From positions 124,001 to 188,000 of the forward strand of contig JADJYJ010000015.1 of assembly GCA_016719785.1 (NCBI GenBank): a stretch of 64,000 nucleotides of DNA, in the 5' to 3' direction. Both the position numbers and the translations under genes were made by a program. Positions 16,774 to 25,512 of the stretch are shown here, one piece after another; position 1 is the stretch's first letter, and each line of letters starts with the position of its first letter. This DNA comes from Candidatus Amarolinea dominans. Its GTDB lineage: Bacteria > Chloroflexota > Anaerolineae > SSC4 > Amarolineaceae. The notes beneath the pieces are model-generated. The model searched no databases. It worked only from the letters and a program-made list of their open reading frames with translations, and was not told where the DNA came from.

Positions 16774-17150
16774 AGTGCAAGTTCCCCATTTTGAGTTCAG
16801 ATGCGGACTCCGTCTCCCCTTGCGAAGGCTGGCTGCTCCCCACATCGTCGGGCAAGCCGTAACCGATCTCGATCACAAAGGCCTCTTACCCGGCGGGCCT
16901 TCGCAAGGTTGGAGCATGTCTGCCAGCGTCGTCCGGCCAGGAGACCGAACGACAGCCTTCCTCTTCCCCCCTTCCTCTTCCCCCCTTCCTCTTCCCCCCT
17001 TCCTCTTCCCCCCTTCCACTTCCCCCTTCCTCTTCCCCCCTTCCTCTTCCCCCCTTCTCCTCTCCGCCGCGCGGAGAGGAGAAGGGGCCGGGGGTTGAGG
17101 TGAGGCCGCCGCGCGGAGAGGAGAAGGGGCCGGGGGTTGAGGTGAGGCCG
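16774..17150. repeat. Gap between lysK and lysJ filled by low-complexity repeats and a strong hairpin
   Basis: No gene is seen in this gap. From about 16964 to 17060 there are copies of a 14-base TTCCTCTTCCCCCC unit (twice seven). Then CCCCTTCTCCTCTCCGC (17051-17067) and its exact inverse (17071-17087) form a 17-bp stem with a 3-base loop. A 42-bp unit starting CCGCCGCGCGGAGAGG is present twice in tandem (17064-17105 and 17106-17147). The stem could slow transcription between lysJ and lysK. Confidence 0.85.
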
Positions 17151-18326
17151 CTAATCTCCCCCGAGCGCCGCCGCGACGGCATCCACGGCCTGATCCAGTT
17201 CCGCTGGCGTCATGACCAGGGGCGGCAGCAGCCGCAGGACCGTCGGCCCGGCCGGCAGGGCCAGCACGCCCAGGGCTTGCAGGCTTTGCAGGGTGGGCGT
17301 GACCCGTGTGCGCAGCTCGATGCCGATCAGCAGGCCGTGTCCGCGCACCTGGCGCACCACCGGCAATGGCGCGACGCGGTCCCGCAATTGTTCCAGGAGA
17401 TACGCGCCCTGCACCGCCGCCTGGCCAGGCAGATCGCCCTGTTCCAACACATCCAGCGTCGCTAGGGCCGCTGCGCAGGCCAGGGGGTTGCCGCCGAAGG
17501 TGGAGCCGTGACTGCCCGCGGGCAATGGGCCAAAGCGTTCGTGCAGCAGCGTCGCGCCCATCGGCACGCCGCCCGCAATCCCCTTGCCCAGCGCCATCAG
17601 ATCGGGCGTCACCCCATCGTGCTGGCAGCCAAACCAGCGGCCGGTGCGCCCAAAGCCGGTCTGCACCTCGTCCACGATTAGCAGCGCGCCGACATGTTGA
17701 CATAACGTCTGCACACTCGCCAGGTAACCGGGGCTTGGCGGCCGCGCGCCCCCTTCGCCCTGCACCGGTTCCACGATGACGGCCGCGGTCTGATCATCCA
17801 GGCTGGCGGCCAGCGCATCCAGGTTGTCGTAAGGCACGTGCTTGAAGCCCGGCAGCAGCGGCTCGAACGGCTCGCGGTACTTCGGCTCCCAGGTCGCGCT
17901 CAGGCTGCCAAACGTGCGCCCATGAAAGCCTCGCTGCATGGCGATGATGCCCGGCCGGCCGGTCAGCAGACGGGCGAACTTGAGCGCCGCCTCCACCGCT
18001 TCCGTGCCGGAGTTACACAGGAAGGCGCGCGTCAGACCCGCCGGCGCCAGCCCCGTCAACCGCGCCAGCAGCGCCGCCCGCCGGTCGTTATAGAAAATCT
18101 CCGGGCAGGTGATGAGCGTCGCGGCCTGCTGCGCCACCGCCGCCGCCACGGCCGGATGGGCATGACCGATCAGCGCCACCCCCTGGCCGCTCGTGCAGTC
18201 CAGGTAGCGCCGCCCCGCGTCATCCCACACCCACACCCCTTCCCCACGCACCAGCGTCAACGGCCGCTTCGGATAGCAGCCGCTCGTGTGCCGGTTTTCT
18301 ATTTCGCTCCACATTCCCTCACCCAT
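17151..18326 (-). CDS. lysJ: LysW-aminoadipate semialdehyde transaminase (LysJ), class III aminotransferase
   Basis: LysJ converts LysW-gamma-aminoadipate semialdehyde to LysW-lysine, using glutamate and pyridoxal phosphate. The 391-residue protein has YPKRPLTLVRGEG and YLDCTSGQGVALIGH at the start, FLCNSGTEAVEAALKFAR, the PLP-contact Asp in LLIVDEVQTGFGRTG and the Schiff-base Lys in LMALGKGIAGGVPMG. It belongs to the ArgD/LysJ subgroup; the position between lysZ and lysK decides for lysine. ATG at 18326 has GAGGGGG upstream; a second ATG at 18314 is an alternative. Repeats lie on both sides. Confidence 0.93.
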   Translation of the reverse strand: MGEGMWSEIENRHTSGCYPKRPLTLVRGEGVWVWDDAGRRYLDCTSGQGVALIGHAHPAVAAAVAQQAATLITCPEIFYNDRRAALLARLTGLAPAGLTRAFLCNSGTEAVEAALKFARLLTGRPGIIAMQRGFHGRTFGSLSATWEPKYREPFEPLLPGFKHVPYDNLDALAASLDDQTAAVIVEPVQGEGGARPPSPGYLASVQTLCQHVGALLIVDEVQTGFGRTGRWFGCQHDGVTPDLMALGKGIAGGVPMGATLLHERFGPLPAGSHGSTFGGNPLACAAALATLDVLEQGDLPGQAAVQGAYLLEQLRDRVAPLPVVRQVRGHGLLIGIELRTRVTPTLQSLQALGVLALPAGPTVLRLLPPLVMTPAELDQAVDAVAAALGGD

Positions 18327-18347
18327 GCCCCATTACCCCCTCAATCC

Positions 18348-18431
18348 CGGAGATCGGAGATTTGAGACCGGAGACCGGAGACCACTCGCCTTCCACGTAC
18401 CCGATCTCCGATCTCTGATCTCCAATCTTCC
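18348..18431. repeat. Inverted heptamer element between lysJ and lysZ
   Basis: GGAGATC/GGAGACC-type units (18348-18381) face ATCTCCG/ATCTCTG-type units (18401-18431) across a core CTCGCCTTCCACGTACCC. The two arms are roughly complementary, so the transcript could form a long stem. Confidence 0.8.
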
Positions 18432-18435
18432 TCCT

Positions 18436-19242
18436 TCATCCTTCAATTTTCGTTCCTTCTCCGGCCAGCGCGGCGCGCAGAGGCTCCGGCCGACGACCAT
18501 CGCCAATGACGACCTGGGAAACTCCGCCCTGCAGCGCCTCTTGCGCGGCCAGCACCTTGCGCTTCATCTTGCCTTTCGCATAGTCCTGTGCGTTTCCCAG
18601 GTCAGCCAGGCTGAGGTTGGTGAGCAGGCTCGATTCGTCCGGGAAGCGGGCGAGCAGGCCGGGCGCGCTGGTCAGTAGAATCAGGGTATCTGCGTGCAGC
18701 GCGGCGGCCACCGCGGCCGCGGCGCGGTCGCCGTCCACGTTGATCGCCTCATGATTGAAACTGAGCGCGGGCGGGGTCAGCACCGGGAAGTAGCCGTTGT
18801 CCAGCAGCAGGGTCAGCAGCCCGCGGTTGACCTGCTCCACCTTGCCGGTGAAGTCGTCGCGCAGCACCTTCTGACGGCCGTTCTCTACGATGCGCAGGAC
18901 ATCCTTGCGCGTCCCGCGCAGCAGCCCGCCGTCCAGCCCGCTCAAGCCCACCGCGTTGACCCCCAGCCCTTGCAGGCGTTCGACCAGCCCCTTGTTGATT
19001 TGCCCACAGTAGGCCATCTCGAAAATTTCCAGCGTGCGCCGATCCGTGCGCCGGCTGACATGGCCCGAAGTCGAAGTGACATATTGCGTCGGATGCCCCA
19101 GCGCCGCGGCCAGCTCGTCGGTCGTCTCCGCGCCGCCATGCACCAGCACCAACCGCTGTCCGGCTCGCAGCAGCGCCGCCACATCCTCGCACAGCCCTGC
19201 CAGATTCAACCCCTTGCCGCCGCCAATTTTCACGACAATCAT
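18436..19242 (-). CDS. lysZ: LysW-aminoadipate/glutamate kinase (LysZ), amino acid kinase family
   Basis: LysZ phosphorylates the free carboxylate of LysW-bound alpha-aminoadipate, giving the substrate of LysY. The 268-residue protein has MIVVKIGGGKG at the start, LVLVHGGAETTDELA, the YVTSTSGHVSRRTD block of the LysZ/ArgB group, INVDGDRAAAAVA, LILLTSAPGLL and KGKMKRKVLAAQEAL. Start taken at the ATG preceded by GAGG; the frame stays open upstream only because it enters a heptamer repeat. It is 94 bases downstream of lysY. Confidence 0.93.
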   Translation of the reverse strand: MIVVKIGGGKGLNLAGLCEDVAALLRAGQRLVLVHGGAETTDELAAALGHPTQYVTSTSGHVSRRTDRRTLEIFEMAYCGQINKGLVERLQGLGVNAVGLSGLDGGLLRGTRKDVLRIVENGRQKVLRDDFTGKVEQVNRGLLTLLLDNGYFPVLTPPALSFNHEAINVDGDRAAAAVAAALHADTLILLTSAPGLLARFPDESSLLTNLSLADLGNAQDYAKGKMKRKVLAAQEALQGGVSQVVIGDGRRPEPLRAALAGEGTKIEG

Positions 19243-19254
19243 GTTCACATCCTC

Positions 19255-19336
19255 AACGAAGACCGGAGACCGGAGACCGGAAAAACTCCCTTCTTCCACG
19301 AAACCCGATCTCTGATCTCCAATCTCTGATCTCCAA
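19255..19336. repeat. Inverted heptamer element between lysZ and lysY
   Basis: Units of GGAGACC type (19255-19277) and of ATCTCTG/ATCTCCA type (19304-19336) flank a core AACTCCCTTCTTCCACGAAA, which is the inverse of the block at 15610 and 21515. It starts directly after the lysY stop. Confidence 0.85.
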
Positions 19337-20395
19337 TTACACCGGGTGCAGCCCCGCAAATCCCAACCCCGCGGTCTCGTCCCAGCCGGCCATCAGGTTG
19401 AGGCACTGCACGGCGCTGCCGGCCGCGCCCTTCACCAGGTTGTCGAGGGCAGCCAGGACCACCACCCGGCCGCTGACCGGGTCCAGCTCGAAGCCCACAT
19501 CCACGTAATTGCTGCCGGCCAGGATCTTCGGCTCCGGGTAGCGGTACAGCCCCTGGCGCTCCTTGACGATGCGCACGAACGGCTCTTTGCCGTACGCGGC
19601 CCGGTACGCGGCCCATAACTCCTTGTCGCCGAGACTGCGCTCCCTGAGAAAAACGTGCCCGGTCGCCAGCACCCCGCGCACCATCTCCACCGCGGTGACC
19701 GATAGGTGAATGGGCGGCGCGGCGCCGGTCAGACTGAGCGCCTGGCGCACCTCGGCCGTGTGACGATGACCGGTCGGCGCAAAGCTGCGCACCACACCCG
19801 CGCGCTCCGGGTGATGGCTCGCGAGGCCCGGCTCTGCGCCGCCTTCACTGGAACCGACCTTCACCTCCACCACCACATCACGGGTCGGGTCGGCCAGCCC
19901 GGCCTTGAACAGCGGCCACAGGGCCAGGGTGGCTGCGGTGGCGTTGCAGCCGACGCCGCTGACGTACCGGGCCTGGCGCAGCGCGTCCCGCTGCAGCTCC
20001 GGCAGGCCGTAGACAAAACGATCCAGCCAGGCCGGCGCGGCGTGTTCATGGCCGTACCAGGTGACATAATCCGCCGGGCTGCGCAGGCGGAAGTCCGCGC
20101 TGAGGTCAATGATCCGGGGCGCCAGCGCGGCCAGTTGTTCGATGCGCTGCTGCGCGGCGCCGTGCGGCAGGCAGGCGAAGAGCACATCCACCGGCTGCAG
20201 TTCGCTGGCCGTGGTGAACTTCAGGCGCGTGCGGCCGCGCAGGTTGGGGTGCATGAAATGCACGAAGCGGCCGGCTTGGCGTTCCGAGGTGATCTGCGTC
20301 ACCTCGACGTGCGGGTGATCGAGCAGCAGGCGCAGCAGTTCGCCGCCGGTGTAGCCCGAGCCGCCCAGGATCGCGACCGTCAGGCGGCCGTTCAC
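19337..20395 (-). CDS. lysY: LysW-aminoadipyl phosphate reductase (LysY), ArgC family
   Basis: LysY reduces the LysW-bound acyl phosphate to the semialdehyde with NADPH. The 352-residue protein begins with the Rossmann motif VAILGGSGYTGGELLRLL, has the catalytic Cys in VSGVGCNATAATLALWPL, the His of PTGHRHTAEV and the NYVDVGFELD and DNLVKGAAGSAVQ C-terminal blocks of the ArgC/LysY family. Its ATG overlaps the lysX stop (ATGA), so translation is probably coupled. lysX and lysZ neighbours assign it to lysine synthesis; a dual role in arginine synthesis, known for some archaeal homologues, is possible. Confidence 0.94.
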   Translation of the reverse strand: MNGRLTVAILGGSGYTGGELLRLLLDHPHVEVTQITSERQAGRFVHFMHPNLRGRTRLKFTTASELQPVDVLFACLPHGAAQQRIEQLAALAPRIIDLSADFRLRSPADYVTWYGHEHAAPAWLDRFVYGLPELQRDALRQARYVSGVGCNATAATLALWPLFKAGLADPTRDVVVEVKVGSSEGGAEPGLASHHPERAGVVRSFAPTGHRHTAEVRQALSLTGAAPPIHLSVTAVEMVRGVLATGHVFLRERSLGDKELWAAYRAAYGKEPFVRIVKERQGLYRYPEPKILAGSNYVDVGFELDPVSGRVVVLAALDNLVKGAAGSAVQCLNLMAGWDETAGLGFAGLHPV

Positions 20396-21285
20396 AGGGC
20401 CGCCGCGGGCGCGGCGCTGCGCCAGCCGTTGGCCGCGGCCCAGCTGTCACGCGCCACAGCCAGGGCAAAGTCTACGATGCGGCCCGGAATATCCACGCCC
20501 GTCGGCTCGATCGAGTTGCGGAACTCCATCGTGTAGTTCACCTCATTGATGAGCAGACCGCGGTCGGGGTCCTCGAAGACATCAATCGCCACCACGCCGC
20601 CGCCCACGGCCGTGGCCGCACGCACGCACAGGTCGTTCAGCTCTGGCGTCACCGGGCAGACGCTGGCCTGGCCCCCGCGCGCGGTGTTGGTGATCCAGTG
20701 CGGCGAGTGGCGATAGATCGCGCAGATCGTCTCGTTGCCCACGACGAAGGCCCGAATGTCGCGCCCCGGCTTGCGCACGTACTCCTGGATGTAAAAGATC
20801 GAATGGTGATAGGTGCCGAGGGTCTCCTTGTGTTCCAGGATCGCCTCGGCCGCCTCGCGATCGTTGATCTTGCTCAGCAGACGGCCCCAGGAGCCGACCG
20901 CCGGCTTCAGCACCACCGGGTAGCCCAGGCTTTCGATAGCCTGCAAGGCCGATTCGGGCGTGAAGGCCACCAGCGTGCGCGGGGAAGGCACGCCGCAGCG
21001 AAAGAGCGCGCTGGTGGTCAACAGCTTGTTACCGCAGGTATCGGCCACCTCGAAGGTGTTGACCGTCGGCACCCCCGCATCGTTCAAGATGCGCAGCGCG
21101 TAGAGCGCGCGGCTGTGATTGATGCAGCGCTCGATCACCACATCGTAATCAAAGCCGTTGCGCCCCAGCTCGAAGATCACCTCGCGGTCGTCAATCGTCG
21201 CATAGCCGATGCCTCGTTTCTCCAGGGCGCTGATAATCAGCTTTTCCTCCACGCGCACGCGTGACAGCAGCACACCGATGCGCAT
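20392..21285 (-). CDS. lysX: LysW-aminoadipate ligase (LysX), ATP-grasp family
   Basis: LysX joins the amino group of alpha-aminoadipate to the gamma-carboxyl of the C-terminal Glu of LysW, using ATP. The 297-residue protein shows ATP-grasp blocks: YPVVLKPAVGSWGRLLSKI, FYIQEYVRKPGRDIRAFVVG, HWITNTARGGQASVCPV, VAIDVFEDPDRGLLINEVN, and the substrate loop EFRNSIEPTGVDIPGRI. The ATG is three bases beyond the lysW stop, so the carrier protein and its ligase are translated together. The presence of homocitrate and homoaconitate genes upstream argues for aminoadipate rather than glutamate as main substrate. Confidence 0.95.
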   Translation of the reverse strand: MRIGVLLSRVRVEEKLIISALEKRGIGYATIDDREVIFELGRNGFDYDVVIERCINHSRALYALRILNDAGVPTVNTFEVADTCGNKLLTTSALFRCGVPSPRTLVAFTPESALQAIESLGYPVVLKPAVGSWGRLLSKINDREAAEAILEHKETLGTYHHSIFYIQEYVRKPGRDIRAFVVGNETICAIYRHSPHWITNTARGGQASVCPVTPELNDLCVRAATAVGGGVVAIDVFEDPDRGLLINEVNYTMEFRNSIEPTGVDIPGRIVDFALAVARDSWAAANGWRSAAPAAAL

Positions 21286-21288
21286 GGC

Positions 21289-21459
21289 CTACTCCCCCCA
21301 ATCCTCTTCGACTTCCGGCGCCAGGTCAACCGTCAACGGGCTGACGCTCAGCACTTCCAGCTCCACCCCGCACTCCGGGCACTGCACGATCTCCCCGGCC
21401 AGCACATCGCCGCCGATCTCGATCTCCGCAGCGCACTCAGGACACATCACGTTACTCAT
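21289..21459 (-). CDS. lysW: Lysine biosynthesis carrier protein LysW (56 aa)
   Basis: LysW is an acidic carrier that protects the amino group of alpha-aminoadipate and presents it to LysX, Z, Y, J and K. All hallmarks are visible: two zinc-binding pairs, CPEC at residues 6-9 and again at 27-30, a strongly acidic body, and the conserved C-terminal EDWGE whose last Glu is the attachment site. It has an excellent ribosome-binding site (GAGGAGG, eight bases before the ATG). A heptamer element separates it from the homoisocitrate dehydrogenase gene; lysX follows three bases later. Confidence 0.96.
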   Translation of the reverse strand: MSNVMCPECAAEIEIGGDVLAGEIVQCPECGVELEVLSVSPLTVDLAPEVEEDWGE

Positions 21460-21485
21460 CTTGGAATCCTCCTCATTGTTTGCTC

Positions 21486-21836
<351 letters not shown>

Positions 21837-22819
21837 CGTCACCTCTGCAGTCGTGGCATTTCCGCCCAGGTCGGGGGTCAGCGGGCCGGACGCCAGCACC
21901 TGGTTGACGGCGTGTTCGATGCGGGCGGCCGCGTCCGCCTGGCCCAGGCTGCGCAGGAGCAGGGCGCCGGCGCGGATGGCCGCCAGGGGATTGGCGATGC
22001 CCTGCCCGGCGATGTCCGGCGCGGAGCCATGCACCGGTTCGGCCACGACAAAGCGCTCGCCCTGGTTGGCCGACGCGGCCAGGCCTAATCCGCCGGTCAG
22101 GCCGGCCGCCAGATCGCTCAGAATGTCGCCGAACAGGTTGGTGGTGACGATGACATCGAAGTGCTGCGGCTGGCGCACCAGCCGATAGGCCACGCTGTCC
22201 ACCAGCCCCTCCTCCACCTGCACATCGGGGAAATCGGGCGCCACGCTCAGGCTGGCCTCGCGAAAGAGGCCATCGGTCACGCGCAGCACGTTGGCCTTAT
22301 GCACCAGCGTCACCAACCCGCGGCGCCGGCGAGCCTGCTCCAGAGCCACCCGCATGATGCGTTCGCTGGCGCGGCGGGTAATCACCCGTTCCGCAATCGC
22401 GGTGTCGCCCTCCAACCGTTCACGGCCCGCGTACATCCCCTCCGTGTTCTCGCGCACGATCAGCAGATCAACACCCGGCCAGCTGCCAGGCGTCGGTGTG
22501 CTGACCAGCGGCCGCAGGTTGGCGAACAGATCGAACTGTTGGCGCAGCTGCACGATGGGACTGCGGTAGCCATGCGCTGCGTGCGCTGGACTGCTCACCG
22601 CGCCAAAGAGCGCGCCGTCCACCGTTGCCAGGGCCTGCACGGTGACTGCGGGCAGCGCCGAGCCGGAGCGCACGAACGTTTGCCAACCGGCCTCCAGCTC
22701 CACGAACTCCACGGCAACCCCGCTGGCCTGCATCGCCGCGGCCGCGGCCGGCGTCACCTCCTGGCCGATGCCATCCCCGGGGATCAGCGCAATGCGCAGT
22801 GGCAAAGCGTGTGCCCGGT

Positions 22820-24925
22820 TCATGCCGCGCCGCCATCGGTGGCCAGGTGCGCCTTGAGGTACGGAATCAGGCCGCCGGCCGCGACAATGCCATGCACCGA
22901 GGGCGACAGCGGCGGGAACTCGAAATCGCCGGCCGCGCTGTGGATGACGTGGGCATCGAGATCAATCGCGATCTCGTCGCCGTGCTGCAGCGCATCCACG
23001 GCCGCGGCGCAGGTCAGCGCGGGCAAGCCGTTGTTCAGCGCGTTGCGGTAGAAGATGCGCGCAAAGCTGCGTGCGATCACCGCGCCCACGCCGGCATATT
23101 TCAGGCAGGTCGCGCCCTGCTCGCGGCTGCTACCACAGCCCCAATTACGGCCGCCGATCACCACATCACCGGGCCGCACGTTCTGCGCAAACGCCGGGTC
23201 CAGATCCTCCAGCGCATGGCGGGCAATCTCCGCCGGCTCGGTCAGGGTGTACGTGTACTTGCCCGGAAAAATCACATCAGTATTCACATCATCGCCGTAT
23301 TTCCAGACACGGCCGCGTATTAACGTCACTGTTCGTTCCCTCTGTCTGGATCGGGGGCGGCGCACAATCCGCCCCGCCACCGCGCTGGCCGCGACGACGG
23401 CCGGGCTGGCCAGGTAGATTTCGCTGTCAGCCGTGCCCATGCGTCCCTTGAAGTTGCGGTTGGCGCTGCTGATGCACACCTCGCCCGGCGCCAGGATGCC
23501 CAGGTGATTGCCCATGCAGGGGCCGCAGCCCGGCGGACCGATGACCGCGCCGGCCTCGATGAAGGTCTCGATGTAGCCGGCGCGCAGCGCGTCGAGATAA
23601 ATCTCGCTGGAGGCCGGGATTATCAGCAGCCGCGTTCCCGCGGCCACGCGCCGGCCGGTCAGGACGGCCGCGGCCTGCGCCAGGTCCTCCAGCCTGCCGT
23701 TGGTGCAGGTGCCCAGAAACGCCTGCTGCACGGCCGTACCCGCCAGCGCCGACACCGGCGCCACGTTGTCCACCGTATGCGGACAGGCTACGCTCGGCTC
23801 AACCGCGCTGGCATCGAATACATGCCGGCCGGCATACACCGCGTCCGGATCAGGGTAGAGCGCCGCCGCTGAGATTTGAGATTTGAGATTTGAGATTTGA
23901 GACCGGAGATTGGAGACCGGGTTGGCTTGTTGACGGTGTTTTCGGTCGTTGGAGACTGGAGACGGGACACTCCCGCCCACACGCCCTTCGTCCTCCACGT
24001 ACCCGGTCTCTGGTCTCTGATCTCTGTTCTCTGTTCTCTGACTGCCGACCGGAGACCGCTCGCCCTCCACGTACCTGATCTCTGATCTCTGATCTCTGAT
24101 CTCTGACTGCCGACCGGCGACCTGAAACTCCAAATCACTCAACTCCCTTCCTCCACACACCTGATCTCTGATCTCTGGTCTCTGATCTCTGACCTCTGAT
24201 CTCACCCTCCTCGCCGCCAGCCAGGCAAAAACCGCTTCATCCGGGGCCAGGTACGCGTTCTTGACGCCGAACTCGGCCATCATGTTGGGCAAGACCATGC
24301 GGCTTTCCAGGGACAGGGCCTCGATTGCTGGGCCGCTGATCTCCACCGAGGCGTAGAGTCCACCGTCCGGGCCCAGGCGACCGATGATGGTCAGGGCCAG
24401 GTCTTTGGCCGTGGCCCAGGCCGTTAGGCGTCCGTTGACCACGATCTGGATGCTCTCCGGCACGCGCAGCCACAGTTCGCCGGTGGCCCAGATCGCGGCC
24501 ATCTCGCTGCGACCCACGCCCGCGCCGAACGCGCCCAGCCAGCCAAAATGCGGAGTGTGCGAATCCGCGCCGAGCACCGTTTGTCCGGGCAGGACAAGGG
24601 CCTCTTCGCTCAACACCTGGTGGCAGATGCCGCGGCCGACATCGAAGAAATGGCGGATGCCCTGCTCGGCCACAAAGCGACGCACCTCCGCATGGTTCTG
24701 CGCATGCTGCGTCGTGGGCGCGGGCGCGGCGTGATCGAGCGTGATCGCCAGGCGCTCCGGGAAACGCACGCGGCTGACGCCGAGCTGGCGGAAGATGCGC
24801 AGGATGGCCGCGCTGTTGTCATGGCTCAGGGCCATGTCGGGCCGGGCATCCACCACCTGACCTGGCGTCACCGCCGCCAGCCCGGCCGCACGCGCCAGCG
24901 CTTTCTCTGCAAATGTTTTTCCCAT
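22820..24925 (-). CDS. Homoaconitase, large and small subunits fused, with a 112-residue repeat-encoded insertion
   Basis: It isomerises homocitrate to homoisocitrate in lysine synthesis. Residues 1-240 and 353-570 form the LeuC-like large subunit, and the last 130 the LeuD-like swivel domain (KYGDDVNTDVIFPGKY, GRNWGCGSSREQ, ARIFYRNALNNGLP). Iron-sulfur ligands are the Cys of LGTCTNGRLED and the two in GPPGCGPCMGNH. Residues 241-352 (23870-24205) are heptamer repeat (RSEIRDQ-like), inserted between FAWLAAR and AALYPDPDAVY, a surface loop of variable length in LeuC. The insertion is 336 bp, 48 heptamers, and keeps the frame. The start is the ATG five bases past the NUDIX stop; the frame is open further up but overlaps that gene. 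Large/small fusion is unusual for this pathway. Confidence 0.9.
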   Translation of the reverse strand: MGKTFAEKALARAAGLAAVTPGQVVDARPDMALSHDNSAAILRIFRQLGVSRVRFPERLAITLDHAAPAPTTQHAQNHAEVRRFVAEQGIRHFFDVGRGICHQVLSEEALVLPGQTVLGADSHTPHFGWLGAFGAGVGRSEMAAIWATGELWLRVPESIQIVVNGRLTAWATAKDLALTIIGRLGPDGGLYASVEISGPAIEALSLESRMVLPNMMAEFGVKNAYLAPDEAVFAWLAARRVRSEVRDQRPEIRDQVCGGRELSDLEFQVAGRQSEIRDQRSEIRYVEGERSPVGSQRTENRDQRPETGYVEDEGRVGGSVPSPVSNDRKHRQQANPVSNLRSQISNLKSQISAAALYPDPDAVYAGRHVFDASAVEPSVACPHTVDNVAPVSALAGTAVQQAFLGTCTNGRLEDLAQAAAVLTGRRVAAGTRLLIIPASSEIYLDALRAGYIETFIEAGAVIGPPGCGPCMGNHLGILAPGEVCISSANRNFKGRMGTADSEIYLASPAVVAASAVAGRIVRRPRSRQRERTVTLIRGRVWKYGDDVNTDVIFPGKYTYTLTEPAEIARHALEDLDPAFAQNVRPGDVVIGGRNWGCGSSREQGATCLKYAGVGAVIARSFARIFYRNALNNGLPALTCAAAVDALQHGDEIAIDLDAHVIHSAAGDFEFPPLSPSVHGIVAAGGLIPYLKAHLATDGGAA
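23870..24205. repeat. Heptamer element inserted in frame inside homoaconitase
   Basis: Several hybrid blocks of ATCTGAG, AGATTTG, GGAGACC and TCTCTGA heptamers with three cores of the CTCGCCCTCCACGTACC / CTCCCTTCCTCCACACACC / CGTCCTCCACGTACCC type. Arms run in both orientations, as in the intergenic copies. The total length is a multiple of 21, so the coding frame is preserved and no stop arises. Confidence 0.92.
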
Positions 24926-24930
24926 CGGGG

Positions 24931-25512
24931 TTAGCCCACCAGCCCGCGCAGCCACAAATGAGCCAGGCCGCAGATCACCACACGATCCTTGATGATGCCG
25001 CTGCTGACCGCCTGCTTGAGCCATGCCACCGTGACCCAATGATTGACAACGATCTCGGCATCGTCCGGGTGTGAATGGCCCGTTGGCCGCAGGTTACGGC
25101 CGAGCGCCAAGTGACTGATGGCGTTGCCCAGGCCGGGGTTGTCCCAGCACGCGCCCAGGTATTCCAGCGATTCGGCCTCATAACCGCTCTCCTCGCGCAA
25201 CTCACGCGCGGCGCAGGCCAGCAGGTCCTCGCCCACATTGGCCAGCCCGCCCGGCGCCTGCCAAACCACCTGGCCGACCGGGTGACGATACTCTTGCTGG
25301 AGCAGGATTTCTCCGGCCGCGTTCAAGCCGATGATGCCCACGCCGGCCACCTCTCGATGCACATTGGTGTACTCATAGGTGCGGCCATCCGGCAGGCGCA
25401 CCGTGTCGAGGGTCACGTGCAGCCAGCGGTTCTGAAACGCGTCGCGCGAATCAACCAGTTGCCAGGAGGCGATCGGCGCCGGCGTGAGCGATGTGGCGTT
25501 GGCTGGGGTCAT
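24931..25512 (-). CDS. NUDIX hydrolase, ADP-ribose pyrophosphatase-like
   Basis: A 193-residue protein with a full NUDIX box, G-x5-E-x7-R-E-L-x-E-E-S-G, at GGLANVGEDLLACAARELREES, preceded by EYRHPVGQVVWQAPGG, the pattern of ADP-ribose pyrophosphatases. The N-terminal strand set (DSRDAFQNRWLHVTLDTVRLPDGRTYEY) also fits that group. It is inside the lysine operon: its ATG overlaps the homocitrate synthase stop and homoaconitase follows five bases later. A metabolic link to lysine synthesis is not known; it may clear a reactive nucleotide by-product or may only share the transcript. Confidence 0.88.
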   Translation of the reverse strand: MTPANATSLTPAPIASWQLVDSRDAFQNRWLHVTLDTVRLPDGRTYEYTNVHREVAGVGIIGLNAAGEILLQQEYRHPVGQVVWQAPGGLANVGEDLLACAARELREESGYEAESLEYLGACWDNPGLGNAISHLALGRNLRPTGHSHPDDAEIVVNHWVTVAWLKQAVSSGIIKDRVVICGLAHLWLRGLVG

